A stretch of DNA of 32,337 nt from Roseicella aerolata. GTDB lineage: Bacteria; Pseudomonadota; Alphaproteobacteria; Acetobacterales; Acetobacteraceae. The notes under the pieces are model-generated. The model was not told where the DNA came from. It ran no database searches and saw nothing but the letters and a program-made list of their open reading frames with translations. The DNA lies in the NCBI RefSeq assembly GCF_020523605.1, contig NZ_JAJAQI010000055.1:1-32337 (forward strand), read 5' to 3'. Below, piece after piece: positions 8,023 through 14,907 of the stretch. A program made the translations under genes and the position numbers. The first letter of the stretch is position 1; every line of letters begins with the position of its first letter.

Positions 8023-9438
8023 ATGCGAATCACCACACCGCTGGAGCTGACCCGGCGGCAATTCTGGAGGGCGGGCGGCGCCCTCGCGCTGGCGGCTGCG
8101 CTGCCCGCGGGGGGAAATGCCGCATCCGCCACGAGCGCGCCCGCTTCCCTGCGGCTGACCGCCGCACCGGCCCGCGCGCCGATGGTCGGCGACGACCACC
8201 CCGCCACGGCCGTGTGGGCCTACGGCGGCTCGGTCCCCGGGCCGGTGCTGCGGGTCCGCCAGGGGACGAGGCTCCGCGCCGTCGTCGAGAACCGCCTGGA
8301 CGAGGACACGACCGTGCACTGGCACGGCATCCGCCTGCCCAACGCCATGGACGGCGTGCCTGGGCTGACCCAGCCGCCCATCAGGCCCGGCGGGCGCTTC
8401 ACCTACGAGTTCACGCCGCCCGACGCCGGGACCTTCTGGTACCACCCGCACGACAATAGCCTGGTGCAACAGGGCCGCGGGCTGGCCGGGGCGCTCATCG
8501 TCGAGGAGGCCGAGCCGCCCCGGGTGGACCGCGAGCTGGTCTGGGTCATCCAGGACTGGCGCCTGACGCGCGACGCCCAGGTCGCGCCGGGGTTCGGCGG
8601 CCGCATGGAGGCGGCGATGGCGGGCCGCCTCGGCAACACGGTCACCGTCAACGGCCGGGTGCCCGACGCGGTGCGCGTCCGCTCGGGCGAGCGGGTGCGG
8701 CTGCGCGTCGTCAACGCGGCGACCGCGCGCATCGTGGCGCTGCGGTTCGAGGGGCACCGGCCCGTCGTGGTCGCCCTCGACGGCCAGCCCTGCGAGCCGC
8801 ACGAGTCCGTGGGCGGGCGGCTGCTGCTCGGCCCCGCCATGCGCGCCGACGTCATCCTGGACATGGCGGGCAAGCCGGGGAGCCGCCACGCCGTCATCGA
8901 CGGCTTCTACGACCGCCTCGCCTACGAGCTCGTCGCCCTCGCCTACGAGCGCGCCGCGCCGCTGCGCGAGCATACCCTCGACGCCCCGGTGCGCCTGCCG
9001 CCCAACCCGCTACCCGAGCCGGACCTGGCCTCGGCGGAGCGGCACGAGCTCGTTCTCCAGGGCGGGATGATGGGCGGCATGGGCATGATGGGCATGCGCG
9101 GGGCGGCCTGGGCCATCAACGGCATGTCCATGACCGGCAAGGGCGACATGGACATGCTGCCGCTGCTGAGCCTCGCGCGCGGCCGGACCTGCATGCTGTC
9201 GCTCCGCAACGAGACCGCGTGGTGGCACCCGATGCACCTGCACGGCCACAGCTTCCGGGTGCTGACCCGGAACGGCACCGCGGTGGCCGGGGCGGAATGG
9301 GGCGACACGGTGCTGGTCGAGCCGCGCCAGACCGTTGAGGTCGCCTTCGTCGCCGACAACCCGGGCGCCTGGATGCTGCACTGCCACGTCATGGACCACG
9401 AGGTCAGCGGCCTGATGGGCGTGCTGCGGGTGGCCTGA
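8023..9438 (+). CDS. periplasmic multicopper oxidase (CueO/CotA/SufI superfamily)
   Basis: A 471-residue three-domain multicopper oxidase, exported folded by the Tat system (TRRQFWRAGG near the N-terminus). By family it should oxidise Cu(I) or organic substrates with reduction of oxygen to water. All copper-ligand clusters are visible: HWHG (His99, His101), HPH (His141, His143), HPMHLHGH (from His402) and HCHVMDHE (His453, Cys454, His455, His459). A Met-rich insert (MMGGMGMMGMRG) before the last domain resembles the Cu(I)-binding inserts of cuprous oxidases. The usual axial Met position five residues after His459 is Leu464, followed by Met465, so the type 1 copper may lack a Met ligand. The start at 8023 has GAGGA upstream; the in-frame ATG at 8005 has none. 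It lies mid-operon between copper genes. Confidence 0.93.
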   Translation: MRITTPLELTRRQFWRAGGALALAAALPAGGNAASATSAPASLRLTAAPARAPMVGDDHPATAVWAYGGSVPGPVLRVRQGTRLRAVVENRLDEDTTVHWHGIRLPNAMDGVPGLTQPPIRPGGRFTYEFTPPDAGTFWYHPHDNSLVQQGRGLAGALIVEEAEPPRVDRELVWVIQDWRLTRDAQVAPGFGGRMEAAMAGRLGNTVTVNGRVPDAVRVRSGERVRLRVVNAATARIVALRFEGHRPVVVALDGQPCEPHESVGGRLLLGPAMRADVILDMAGKPGSRHAVIDGFYDRLAYELVALAYERAAPLREHTLDAPVRLPPNPLPEPDLASAERHELVLQGGMMGGMGMMGMRGAAWAINGMSMTGKGDMDMLPLLSLARGRTCMLSLRNETAWWHPMHLHGHSFRVLTRNGTAVAGAEWGDTVLVEPRQTVEVAFVADNPGAWMLHCHVMDHEVSGLMGVLRVA

Positions 9439-9487
9439 CCCGAACCTGGAAACCGACCCCATACCCGGAAACCGAGAAGGAAGACCG

Positions 9488-9931
9488 ATGACGACCTCAC
9501 TCTCCCGCCGCGCCACCCTGCTGGCGGCCCTCTGCATCCCGCTGCCTGCGCTGGCGGCCGCGCCCACGCAGGTCACGCTCCACAAGAGCCCGCAATGCAG
9601 CTGCTGCGAGGACTACGCGGCTTACCTCCGGCGGAACGGCTTCGCGGTGGAAGTGCAGCCGACCCACGACCTGGCGACCATGAGCCGCGAGGCGGGAGTC
9701 CCCGAGGAGATGGATGGCTGCCACTTAGCCATGATCGACGGCTACGTTGTCGAGGGTCACGTCCCCGTCGAGGCCATCCGCAGGCTCCTGGCCGAGCGGC
9801 CGCCGCTGCGGGCCATTACCCTGCCGGGCATGCCGCCCGGCTCGCCGGGGATGGCGGGGCGCAAGCGCGAGCCGTTCACCGTCCACGCCGTCGCCCGGGA
9901 CGGCGGCACCAGCGTCTACATGACGATCTGA
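9488..9931 (+). CDS. DUF411 family metal-binding protein
   Basis: A 147-residue exported protein (signal RRATLLAALCIPLPALAAA). The mature part begins with TLHKSPQCSCCEDYAAYLRR, followed by DGCHLAMIDGYVVEGHVP, DUF411 landmarks with a CSCC and a conserved Cys/His. Members are periplasmic proteins found in copper and silver resistance loci and are thought to bind metal; CopG of some clusters belongs here. GAGAAGGAAG lies just before the ATG. The gene follows the multicopper oxidase by 49 bp and precedes the next small gene by 12 bp, which supports cotranscription and a copper role. The reaction, if any, is unknown. Confidence 0.88.
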   Translation: MTTSLSRRATLLAALCIPLPALAAAPTQVTLHKSPQCSCCEDYAAYLRRNGFAVEVQPTHDLATMSREAGVPEEMDGCHLAMIDGYVVEGHVPVEAIRRLLAERPPLRAITLPGMPPGSPGMAGRKREPFTVHAVARDGGTSVYMTI

Positions 9932-9943
9932 GGGGACCTGTCG

Positions 9944-10276
9944 ATGACGACCCAATCGGACCTCGTCGAGGTGCACTTACCGTTCCGCGGAATTGGCGAC
10001 CGCCTCTTTGCGGCGCTGCGCGGGCGGCGCGCACTGGCCATGCTCGGGCTCGCCGTCGTGGCGGCGGGCCTGGCCTCGCAATGGTCCTGGCTCACCGCCA
10101 TCGGCGTGGCACCGATCCTGGTCAGCTTGGCCCCCTGCGCCGCGATGTGCGCCCTGGGCCTGTGCATGGCCGGACGGTCGGGTCGGTCGTGCCCCGCGGG
10201 CAAAGCCCGGACGGAGCCACGCGCGGCCGAGCCCACCCCGCAGGCTCCTGACCGCGCCCACCAGATTCAGGCATGA
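9944..10276 (+). CDS. small membrane protein with Cys-rich helix, copper-island type
   Basis: A 110-residue protein with two hydrophobic stretches: ALAMLGLAVVAAGLASQW and one carrying APCAAMCALGLCMAG, which has three Cys and two Met within one helix. The tail is Pro/Ala-rich and probably disordered. Small proteins of this kind recur in proteobacterial copper and silver islands, but I know of no defined function. The Cys/Met face could hold Cu(I) in the membrane (inference). GAGGGGACC precedes the ATG at good spacing, and the gene starts 12 bp after the DUF411 gene, so it belongs to the operon. Confidence 0.72.
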   Translation: MTTQSDLVEVHLPFRGIGDRLFAALRGRRALAMLGLAVVAAGLASQWSWLTAIGVAPILVSLAPCAAMCALGLCMAGRSGRSCPAGKARTEPRAAEPTPQAPDRAHQIQA

Positions 10277-10297
10277 GGCAGTTGAAGGAGGCTGACC

Positions 10298-10558
10298 ATG
10301 GCAAGGATTTCAAGGCACCTGCTCGCGGCCTCCGCCTTGCTCGGGGCCGCCACGCTCGCCGTCCCGGCGCTCGCGCAGCGCGGTGGCATGATGGAACGCC
10401 CTCACATGAACGGCTCCGGGATGATGGGCGGCCGCATGGGCCGGGGTGACATGGCGCAGATGTGCGGCCGGATGACGCAGGGCATGCCGGGCGGCGAGCA
10501 AGGCGGGCACCCGAACCAGCAGTGGCGGCGCCGGGCGCCCGCTCCTGGCCGCGGCTGA
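10298..10558 (+). CDS. small periplasmic Met/Gly-rich protein
   Basis: An 86-residue protein with a clear signal peptide (residues 1-26, ending VPALA). The mature part is rich in Met, Gly and Arg: GGMMERPHMNGSGMMGGRMG, then a single Cys in MAQMCGRMTQGM. Such Met clusters bind Cu(I) or Ag(I) weakly in the oxidising periplasm. GAAGGAGG precedes the ATG at a 6-nt spacing. It lies in the copper operon, 21 bp after the previous gene. There is no recognised domain; a periplasmic copper buffer is inferred from composition. Confidence 0.72.
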   Translation: MARISRHLLAASALLGAATLAVPALAQRGGMMERPHMNGSGMMGGRMGRGDMAQMCGRMTQGMPGGEQGGHPNQQWRRRAPAPGRG

Positions 10559-10611
10559 GCGCGGCGGCGGGGTCCGTGCAATTTCCCCCTGCGGACAGGA
10601 GGCAGGCCGCG

Positions 10612-10740
10612 ATGCACGGCATGATGGACGGCATGGCCGGGATGGTGTGGGGCATGGGACTCGTGTGGCTCCTCGTCGTCGTGCTGCTGGTGCTCGGTGT
10701 CGTGGCGCTCCTGAAATACCTACTGGGAGGCAAGCGGTGA
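10612..10740 (+). CDS. 42-residue single-helix membrane protein with Met-rich N-terminus
   Basis: Reads MHGMMDGMAGMVWGMG followed by one strongly hydrophobic helix and a positive end (KYLLGGKR). AGGAGG sits 9 nt before the ATG, and the stop overlaps the GTG start of the cytochrome gene (GTGA), so the two are translationally coupled. The N-terminus carries six Met and one His, probably on the periplasmic side. It resembles the N-terminal half of small SHOCT-domain membrane proteins of metal islands, without the SHOCT part. Function unknown. Confidence 0.65.
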   Translation: MHGMMDGMAGMVWGMGLVWLLVVVLLVLGVVALLKYLLGGKR

Positions 10741-11249
10741 CGAGGCGAGGCCCGGGGCCGTGGCGGCGGCGACCTGCGCTGCTCGCCGTTTTCATCATCC
10801 TGTTCGCGGCGGCGATGGGCGGCGCGGCACTGCTCTCTCGGCATGGTCGGTCGGGCCCGATATCGACCGCCATCGATCCCGGCGACCCGGTGCAGGTCGC
10901 CGTGGGCCGCCGCATCTACGGCGAGCAGTGCGCGCGCTGCCACGGCGCGAACCTCGAGGGCCAGCCGGACTGGCAGTCGCGCGGGCCCGACGGGAGGCTG
11001 CCCGCGCCCCCGCACGACGCCTCGGGGCACACTTGGCACCACGCGGACGGCGTGCTGTTCCGGATCACCCGGGACGGCACGGCCGTCGTCGTTGGCGGCG
11101 GCTACGAGAGCGACATGCCGGGCTTCGGGAGCGTCCTGTCGGACGCCGAGATCCGCGCCGTCCTCGCCTTCATCAAGAGCACGTGGCCGGAGCGCGAGCG
11201 CGACTTCCAGGAGCGCCAGAGCCGCTCCGAGCGGGAAGCGGCCCGATGA
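10737..11249 (+). CDS. membrane-anchored class I cytochrome c
   Basis: A 170-residue protein starting at GTG, with GGGAGG six nt upstream and a 4-nt overlap with the preceding stop. A single N-terminal helix (ALLAVFIILFAAAMGGAAL) anchors it or acts as signal. The heme site is CARCH (Cys65, Cys68, His69), and Met127 in ESDMPGFG is the likely sixth ligand. One heme only. The C-terminal helix FIKSTWPERERDFQERQ is typical of the family. The stop overlaps the SCO gene start (ATGA). Close pairing with a SCO protein in a copper operon suggests electron transfer linked to periplasmic copper redox state or to an oxidase. The redox partner is unknown; the multicopper oxidase in the same operon is one candidate. 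Confidence 0.88.
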   Translation: MTRRGPGPWRRRPALLAVFIILFAAAMGGAALLSRHGRSGPISTAIDPGDPVQVAVGRRIYGEQCARCHGANLEGQPDWQSRGPDGRLPAPPHDASGHTWHHADGVLFRITRDGTAVVVGGGYESDMPGFGSVLSDAEIRAVLAFIKSTWPERERDFQERQSRSEREAAR

Positions 11250-11956
11250 CCGCGCGCCGCCCACTGCTCCGCCTAGCGCTCGGTGCTGCGGCCCTGGCCG
11301 CCCTGCTGTCGGCCGCGCCGCGCGGTCTCGCCCACCCGCCCGAAGGCCACGAGGCCCGGCTGCGCGACCGCGAGCGGTACTTCCAGCCGCTCGAGCCCCG
11401 TCCGGCGCCGGATTTCACGCTCGAGGACGCGGAGGGCCGATGGCTGGGCTTGGCCGACCTGCGCGGCAAGGCGGTCGTGCTACACTTCGTCTACGCGAGC
11501 TGCCCGGACGTCTGCTCGTCGCACGCGGAGCGCATCGCGGACATCCGGCAGATGCTCAACCGGACGCCCGTGCGCGACCTGGTGCGGTTCATCACTGTCA
11601 CGACGGATCCGGAGCGGGACACGCCCGAGGTGCTGCGGGGCTACGGCCCGGCCCACGGGCTCGACCCGGCGAACTGGATCTTCCTCACGAGCGGCACAGA
11701 CCGGCCCGAAGCGACGCGCGCGCTCGCCGCCGCCTTCGGCCACCGCTTCACCCCGACGCCGGAGGGCATGCAGATGCACGGTGTGGTCACGCACGTGATC
11801 GACCGCGAGGGTCGGCTCAGGGCGAACTTCCACGGCCCGGACTTCGCACCGGACAACCTCGTTGCCTACGTCCGCGCGTTGGCGGGCGAGCATGACCGCC
11901 AGCCTCTGGAGGGCCCGTGGGGTGCCATCCGGTCATGGCTGAAAGGCATGTTCTGA
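11246..11956 (+). CDS. SCO1/SenC family copper chaperone
   Basis: A 236-residue protein with an N-terminal signal or anchor (LALGAAALAALLSAAPRG) and a thioredoxin-like fold. PDFTLEDAEGR leads into LHFVYASCPDVC (Cys86, Cys90), the CxxxC copper site of SCO proteins; a conserved His is supplied by MHGVVTH (His178 or His183). The family delivers copper to the CuA centre of cytochrome oxidase or acts as a periplasmic thiol-disulfide and copper carrier. The ATG overlaps the stop of the cytochrome c gene, so the two are made together. No oxidase subunit gene is present here, so in this island it more likely buffers or redirects periplasmic Cu. The DsbD-like protein upstream could keep its thiols reduced (inference). 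Confidence 0.9.
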   Translation: MTARRPLLRLALGAAALAALLSAAPRGLAHPPEGHEARLRDRERYFQPLEPRPAPDFTLEDAEGRWLGLADLRGKAVVLHFVYASCPDVCSSHAERIADIRQMLNRTPVRDLVRFITVTTDPERDTPEVLRGYGPAHGLDPANWIFLTSGTDRPEATRALAAAFGHRFTPTPEGMQMHGVVTHVIDREGRLRANFHGPDFAPDNLVAYVRALAGEHDRQPLEGPWGAIRSWLKGMF

Positions 11957-12143
11957 GACCGGAGGGGACGATGACCCCTGCAGGCCGCCGCGGCCCGGCG
12001 GCGCGATGCGCCGCGTGCCGGTCGCCCCGCGGTCCCGCCCGTTCCGATCGGGCGGTCGCATGCGGCTGGCCCTGGCCCACGAGCGCGCAGGCGGCGTGGA
12101 GATCGGGACGGCGGCGGAGGTCGCTGGCAGAGGCTCGCCGTCC

Positions 12144-12626
12144 GTGACTGGATCCACCGACTGGCTCGCGGCGCTGCGCGCCTACCTGCTGACCGTCGCC
12201 GCGGGCGCCCTCGTGTGGGAAGCGGCGCACCTCCCCCTCTACACGCTGTGGCGGACCGGGACCACGGGCGAGAAGCTATTCGCGGTGGTCCACTGCACGC
12301 TCGGCGACCTCCTCATCGCGCTCACCTCCTTGGCACTCGGGCTTGTGCTCGCCGGGCGCCGCGACTGGCCCGTCCGGCGGTCCGGGGCGGTCGGCGCGAT
12401 CACCGTGGTGTTCGGGCTCGGCTACACCGTCTTCAGCGAGTGGCTGAACATCGTCGTCCGCGAGAGCTGGGCCTACTCCGACCTGATGCCGGTGGTGCCG
12501 GTCCTCGGCTTCGACCTCGGTGTCTCGCCCCTGCTGCAATGGGTCGTGGTGCCCACGCTGGCTCTCCACGTGGCCCGCCGGGCGGGCACGCCAAGACAGA
12601 CGCCCACGCCGGAAGCGGTTGAGTGA
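12144..12626 (+). CDS. four-helix inner-membrane protein of unknown function
   Basis: A protein of about 160 residues with four predicted helices. Visible landmarks are AAGALVWEAAHLPLYTLWRT, EKLFAVVHCTLGDLLIALTS, VVFGLGYTVFSEWLNIVVR and SPLLQWVVVPTLAL. I recall similar uncharacterised membrane proteins from other alphaproteobacterial metal-resistance loci, but no function is known to me. The start is uncertain: GTG 12144 begins where the conserved part begins and overlaps a TGA of a short upstream frame, while ATG 12006 or 12060 would add 28-46 residues of Arg/Ala/Gly-rich sequence. It lies between the SCO and methyltransferase genes in the same direction. A His/Cys pair in AVVHCTLGD could bind metal or heme, but this is speculative. 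Confidence 0.72.
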   Translation: MTGSTDWLAALRAYLLTVAAGALVWEAAHLPLYTLWRTGTTGEKLFAVVHCTLGDLLIALTSLALGLVLAGRRDWPVRRSGAVGAITVVFGLGYTVFSEWLNIVVRESWAYSDLMPVVPVLGFDLGVSPLLQWVVVPTLALHVARRAGTPRQTPTPEAVE

Positions 12627-12695
12627 CCGCCGTACGTCTTCTTGCCCTTGGATTCGCCTTGCCCCCGAAGCCGAACGGGAACGGAGGGTTTCGCT

Positions 12696-13310
12696 ATGAG
12701 CATCTATGACCGGCTCATCCTGCCGCGGCTCATCGCGCTCGCCATGCGACACGGCGAACTGGTGCCCTTCCGCCAGCGGGTGGGACGCGCCGCCACGGGT
12801 CGGGTGCTGGAGCTGGGCATCGGCTCGGGCCTGAACCTCGGCTTCTACGGGCCGGACGTGACCTCGGTGGTCGGCATCGACCCGTCGCCCGCGCTGCTCC
12901 GGATGGCGGAGGATCGATCCCGAGGGGCGCGCTTCCAGGTTGAGCTCGTCGAGGCGGCGAGCGAGCGGCTGCCCCTCGACGACCGCAGCGTCGACACCGT
13001 GGTAACCACCTGGACGATGTGCAGCGTCGGTGACCCCATCGAGGCGCTGCGGGAGGCGCGCCGCGCCCTGCGGCCCGGCGGCAGTCTGTTGTTCGTGGAG
13101 CACGGCCGCGCGCCGGACCCTGGCGTCCGTTGGTGGCAGGACCGGCTCACGCCCGCCTGGAAACGGGTCGCCGGGGGATGCCACCTCAACCGGCCGGTCG
13201 ACGACCTCGTCCGGGCGGCCGGGTTCCGGCTGGACAACCTGAGGACCGGCTATCTGCGGGGGCCGAGGCCGCTGACCTTCATGTACGAGGGGCAAGCCAG
13301 GACGGGATGA
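12696..13310 (+). CDS. class I SAM-dependent methyltransferase (UbiE/PmtA-like)
   Basis: A 204-residue Rossmann-fold methyltransferase. The SAM-binding motif I is VLELGIGSGLNLGFY (about residues 37-51), followed by VVGIDPSPALLRMAEDR (motif II acid) and VVTTWTMCSVGDPIEAL (motif IV). The N-terminal SIYDRLILPRLIALAMRHGE is seen in phospholipid or ubiquinone methyltransferase-like proteins often found next to metal genes. The substrate cannot be told; a lipid, a quinone or a metalloid are options. The start at 12696 is set by GGAGG eight nt upstream. It lies 69 bp after the previous gene and is probably the last member of the copper operon. Confidence 0.88.
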   Translation: MSIYDRLILPRLIALAMRHGELVPFRQRVGRAATGRVLELGIGSGLNLGFYGPDVTSVVGIDPSPALLRMAEDRSRGARFQVELVEAASERLPLDDRSVDTVVTTWTMCSVGDPIEALREARRALRPGGSLLFVEHGRAPDPGVRWWQDRLTPAWKRVAGGCHLNRPVDDLVRAAGFRLDNLRTGYLRGPRPLTFMYEGQARTG

Positions 13311-13497
13311 GCGAGGCACCGGAGACACGGAGAGAGCTTTGCGCCCGGAACCCATGCCCCGTTCATGTCCCTTGCCGTCTCGTGTGGCTCCTCCGGGCCC
13401 CAGCGGCCTGGGAATCGGCTTCGCCCTCTGAGCCAGCCTGGCAAGCGGCACCACTTCCCACCCGCCCTCCAGCCCGAAGCTCGACTGTCTGCCGCCC

Positions 13498-13695
13498 TCA
13501 GTGACGGGACCGCTCCGGCGCCCGCTCCCCGGCCACCGTGAGGTAGGCGTCCGCCAGGGGCGTTCCCGGCGACGCATCTCCGCAAAGCGCCTCCAGGGCG
13601 CGCAGCAGGTGCTCGGCCGCGTCCGACCGGCCCTCGGCCAGGGCCTGCTCGAGCGCCGCCAGGATCTGCTCCTCCAGGCTCGGGGGTGACGGCAT
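13498..13695 (-). CDS. small helical protein under a CueR-type promoter, unknown family
   Basis: A 65-residue acidic helical protein (MPSPPSLEEQILAALEQAL..., with AEHLLRALEALCGD further on); one Cys, no signal peptide. I do not recognise the family. The start at 13695 is preferred because GGAGG lies five nt upstream within a leader of about 26 nt from the CueR-type promoter. An upstream ATG (13716) would add seven residues (MSVAEEE) but would sit almost at the predicted transcript start. A frameshifted second copy with its own promoter lies at 16110-16256. The amphipathic A-LEQAL-EG pattern suggests a coiled or helix-hairpin protein. A link to copper rests only on the promoter and location. 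Confidence 0.65.
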   Translation of the reverse strand: MPSPPSLEEQILAALEQALAEGRSDAAEHLLRALEALCGDASPGTPLADAYLTVAGERAPERSRH

Positions 13696-13727
13696 CTCCT
13701 CCTCCGCGACGGACATGGGGCGCGCGA

Positions 13728-13758
13728 ACCCTGCCCCCTTCCCCCGTGGGAAGGTCAA
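13728..13758 (-). promoter_or_regulatory. CueR/MerR-type promoter of the small helical gene
   Basis: On the minus strand TTGACC (13758-13753), a 19-nt spacer with the dyad CCTTCCCACGGGGGAAGG, then CAGGGT (13733-13728). The expected start is near 13721, about 26 nt before the ATG at 13695. It is close in sequence to the sites at 16258 and 22935. Confidence 0.75.
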
Positions 13759-13784
13759 GTGCCCCGGCGGCCCACGGCCGCATA

Positions 13785-13800
13785 CATACTTTGAAATACT
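13785..13800 (+). repeat. AT-rich island motif, copy 2 of 7
   Basis: CATACTTTGAAATACT, sitting 27 bp from the CueR-type promoter, between the divergent small helical gene and the broken lipoprotein gene. It is nearly identical to the copy at 16362, which lies in the duplicated version of this region. Confidence 0.55.
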
Positions 13801-13949
13801 CGGTCGCGCCGTCTCGGCTTGGCCTCGGGGCGTTCCCCGTGGAAAGTCCGCCGCGCCTCCCGCCGCCGCCCACCCCGGGCGCCGGTGCGGCGCGGCGGCA
13901 GGCACGGTCTATCGGCAGCGCCGAAAGCCGCAACGAGGAGACGTACCGG

Positions 13950-14306
13950 ATGATTGACACCAGGACGCTTCGCCGCACCGGGCTCGCGCTGGCGCTGGGC
14001 CTCTCGCTGGCGGCCTGCGCCCAGTAGCCGAGTCCCCCGCCGCCCCAGCAGACCGGCGGCATGTCGGGCACGGGCACCCACCAGGGCCACGACATGCGTG
14101 CGATGGGGGGCATGCACGGCCACGACATGTCCGGCATGAACATGCAGCAGATGGCGGCCCACTGCGCCGAGATGCGTCAGCAGATGCGGCCGGGCGCCAC
14201 CATGAGCCCCGACATGCAGGCGATGATGGCGCACTGCGACCAGATGCACCCACAGGCGGGCACCGCCGCCGCCACATCCGGCGGTGCGGGGCAGCACAGG
14301 CATTGA
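13950..14306 (+). pseudogene. Met/His-rich lipoprotein gene interrupted by an in-frame TAG
   Basis: The ATG at 13950, with GAGGAG upstream, opens a lipoprotein signal (TRTLRRTGLALALGLSLAAC) with the lipobox LAAC. Two codons after the lipidated Cys a TAG (14025-14027) stops the frame. The same frame then continues without shift for 92 codons: Pro/Gln linker, then repeated His-Asp-Met and Met clusters (HQGHDMRAMGGMHGHDMSG), two HC pairs (AAHCAEM, AHCDQM), ending QHRH. The intact form would be a 118-residue outer-membrane or periplasmic Met/His-rich copper-binding lipoprotein. A single CAG-to-TAG change explains the break. The downstream part keeps coding-like composition, so the loss is recent, or the stop is read through by a suppressor. 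It lies between the duplicated small gene and ATPase and transposon debris. Confidence 0.78.
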
Positions 14307-14346
14307 TGAGGCGGGGAGCCGCCCCCGGCTGCCCGAACCCTCCGGC

Positions 14347-14490
14347 CTGGAGCCGCACCGTCCGCAACCGCAGCGAGTTCGCGATGACCGAGACCGAGGT
14401 GGGCGCCATGCCACGGCGGCGACGACCGGCCTGAGCAGGATGCCGAGCATGGCGTGGAGCACGGCCACTGCCAGCGGCACGCCGAGCGCC
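14347..14490 (-). pseudogene. C-terminal scrap of a copper P-type ATPase gene
   Basis: On the minus strand one frame reads ALGVPLAVAVLHAMLGILLR and, after a one-base loss near 14406, the next reads [16 protein letters not shown]. This aligns with the last about 47 residues of the ATPase at 20465-22876 ([36 protein letters not shown]). The stop codon is also lost. The homology starts abruptly at about 14490, where IS5-type transposase sequence takes over. It cannot be functional; it shows that a third copper ATPase gene once lay here. Confidence 0.82.
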
Positions 14491-14492
14491 AC

Positions 14493-14605
14493 GCGCCGCG
14501 GGCCAGATCAGCGGTGCCGCCAGCGCCCCACGCCGTGTCCGTCAGGTCGCTGTCGTAGCGCAACCCGTGCCGCGTCGCCGCGCGACGATGCTCCGGCTTC
14601 CACAT
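14493..14605 (-). pseudogene. N-terminal remnant of an IS5-family (IS427-like) transposase
   Basis: The minus strand from the ATG at 14605 reads MWKPEHRRAATRHGLRYDSD then LTDTAW. After one extra base comes ALAAPLIWP. This matches the start of IS5-family transposases of the IS427 group, which carry an N-terminal DUF4096-like segment with a Tyr-x-Ser-Asp-Leu-Thr-Asp signature. Only about 37 codons remain before the join to the ATPase scrap, so the element is dead. It is the only clear insertion-sequence trace in the window. Confidence 0.72.
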
Positions 14606-14907
14606 GCACGGTCCCGATCACAACCGAATCGAAAGCCTCGAACTTCTTCCAGAAAGGCTCTTGCGCCCAAGTTCAAGGCAGAAACCCAGACCTGAGCTTA
14701 CTTTTGGCGTTCCCGTGCCACAGAAAATGCCCACGAAAGTTGTTCGGAGACGAAAGTAGTGCCGATTAGAAATCGCTGATTCTTGTGTAGTTCTTGGCCA
14801 GAACCGGGCGCTTCTTCGCGCGTGAACCGGGGCGGCCCGGCATTTTAGGCGTGGGCGCGCGCGTTATTTGGCTCCCGGTTCGTAGTTACATCAGTGAGGA
14901 GATTCAC
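14606..14907. other. AT-richer spacer upstream of the repeat-protein gene
   Basis: No gene is supported. The stretch is visibly less GC-rich than its surroundings, especially 14620-14800. It probably combines the leftover end of the IS5-type element (which begins just before the transposase start at 14605) with the promoter of the repeat protein. No clean terminal inverted repeat pair or target duplication could be picked out. A GAGGAG ribosome site lies at its right end. Confidence 0.5.

Noticed and set aside
11971-12147. A 58-codon frame with a good ribosome site, overlapping the GTG at 12144
   Set aside because: The start and the GTGA overlap are attractive, but the product is Arg/Ala/Pro-rich without any feature, and third-position GC is lower than in neighbouring genes. 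It may be a leader or chance; not annotated as a gene.
13311-13497. Gap between the methyltransferase and the small helical gene checked for remnants
   Set aside because: No conserved protein fragment, hairpin or motif was seen on either strand.
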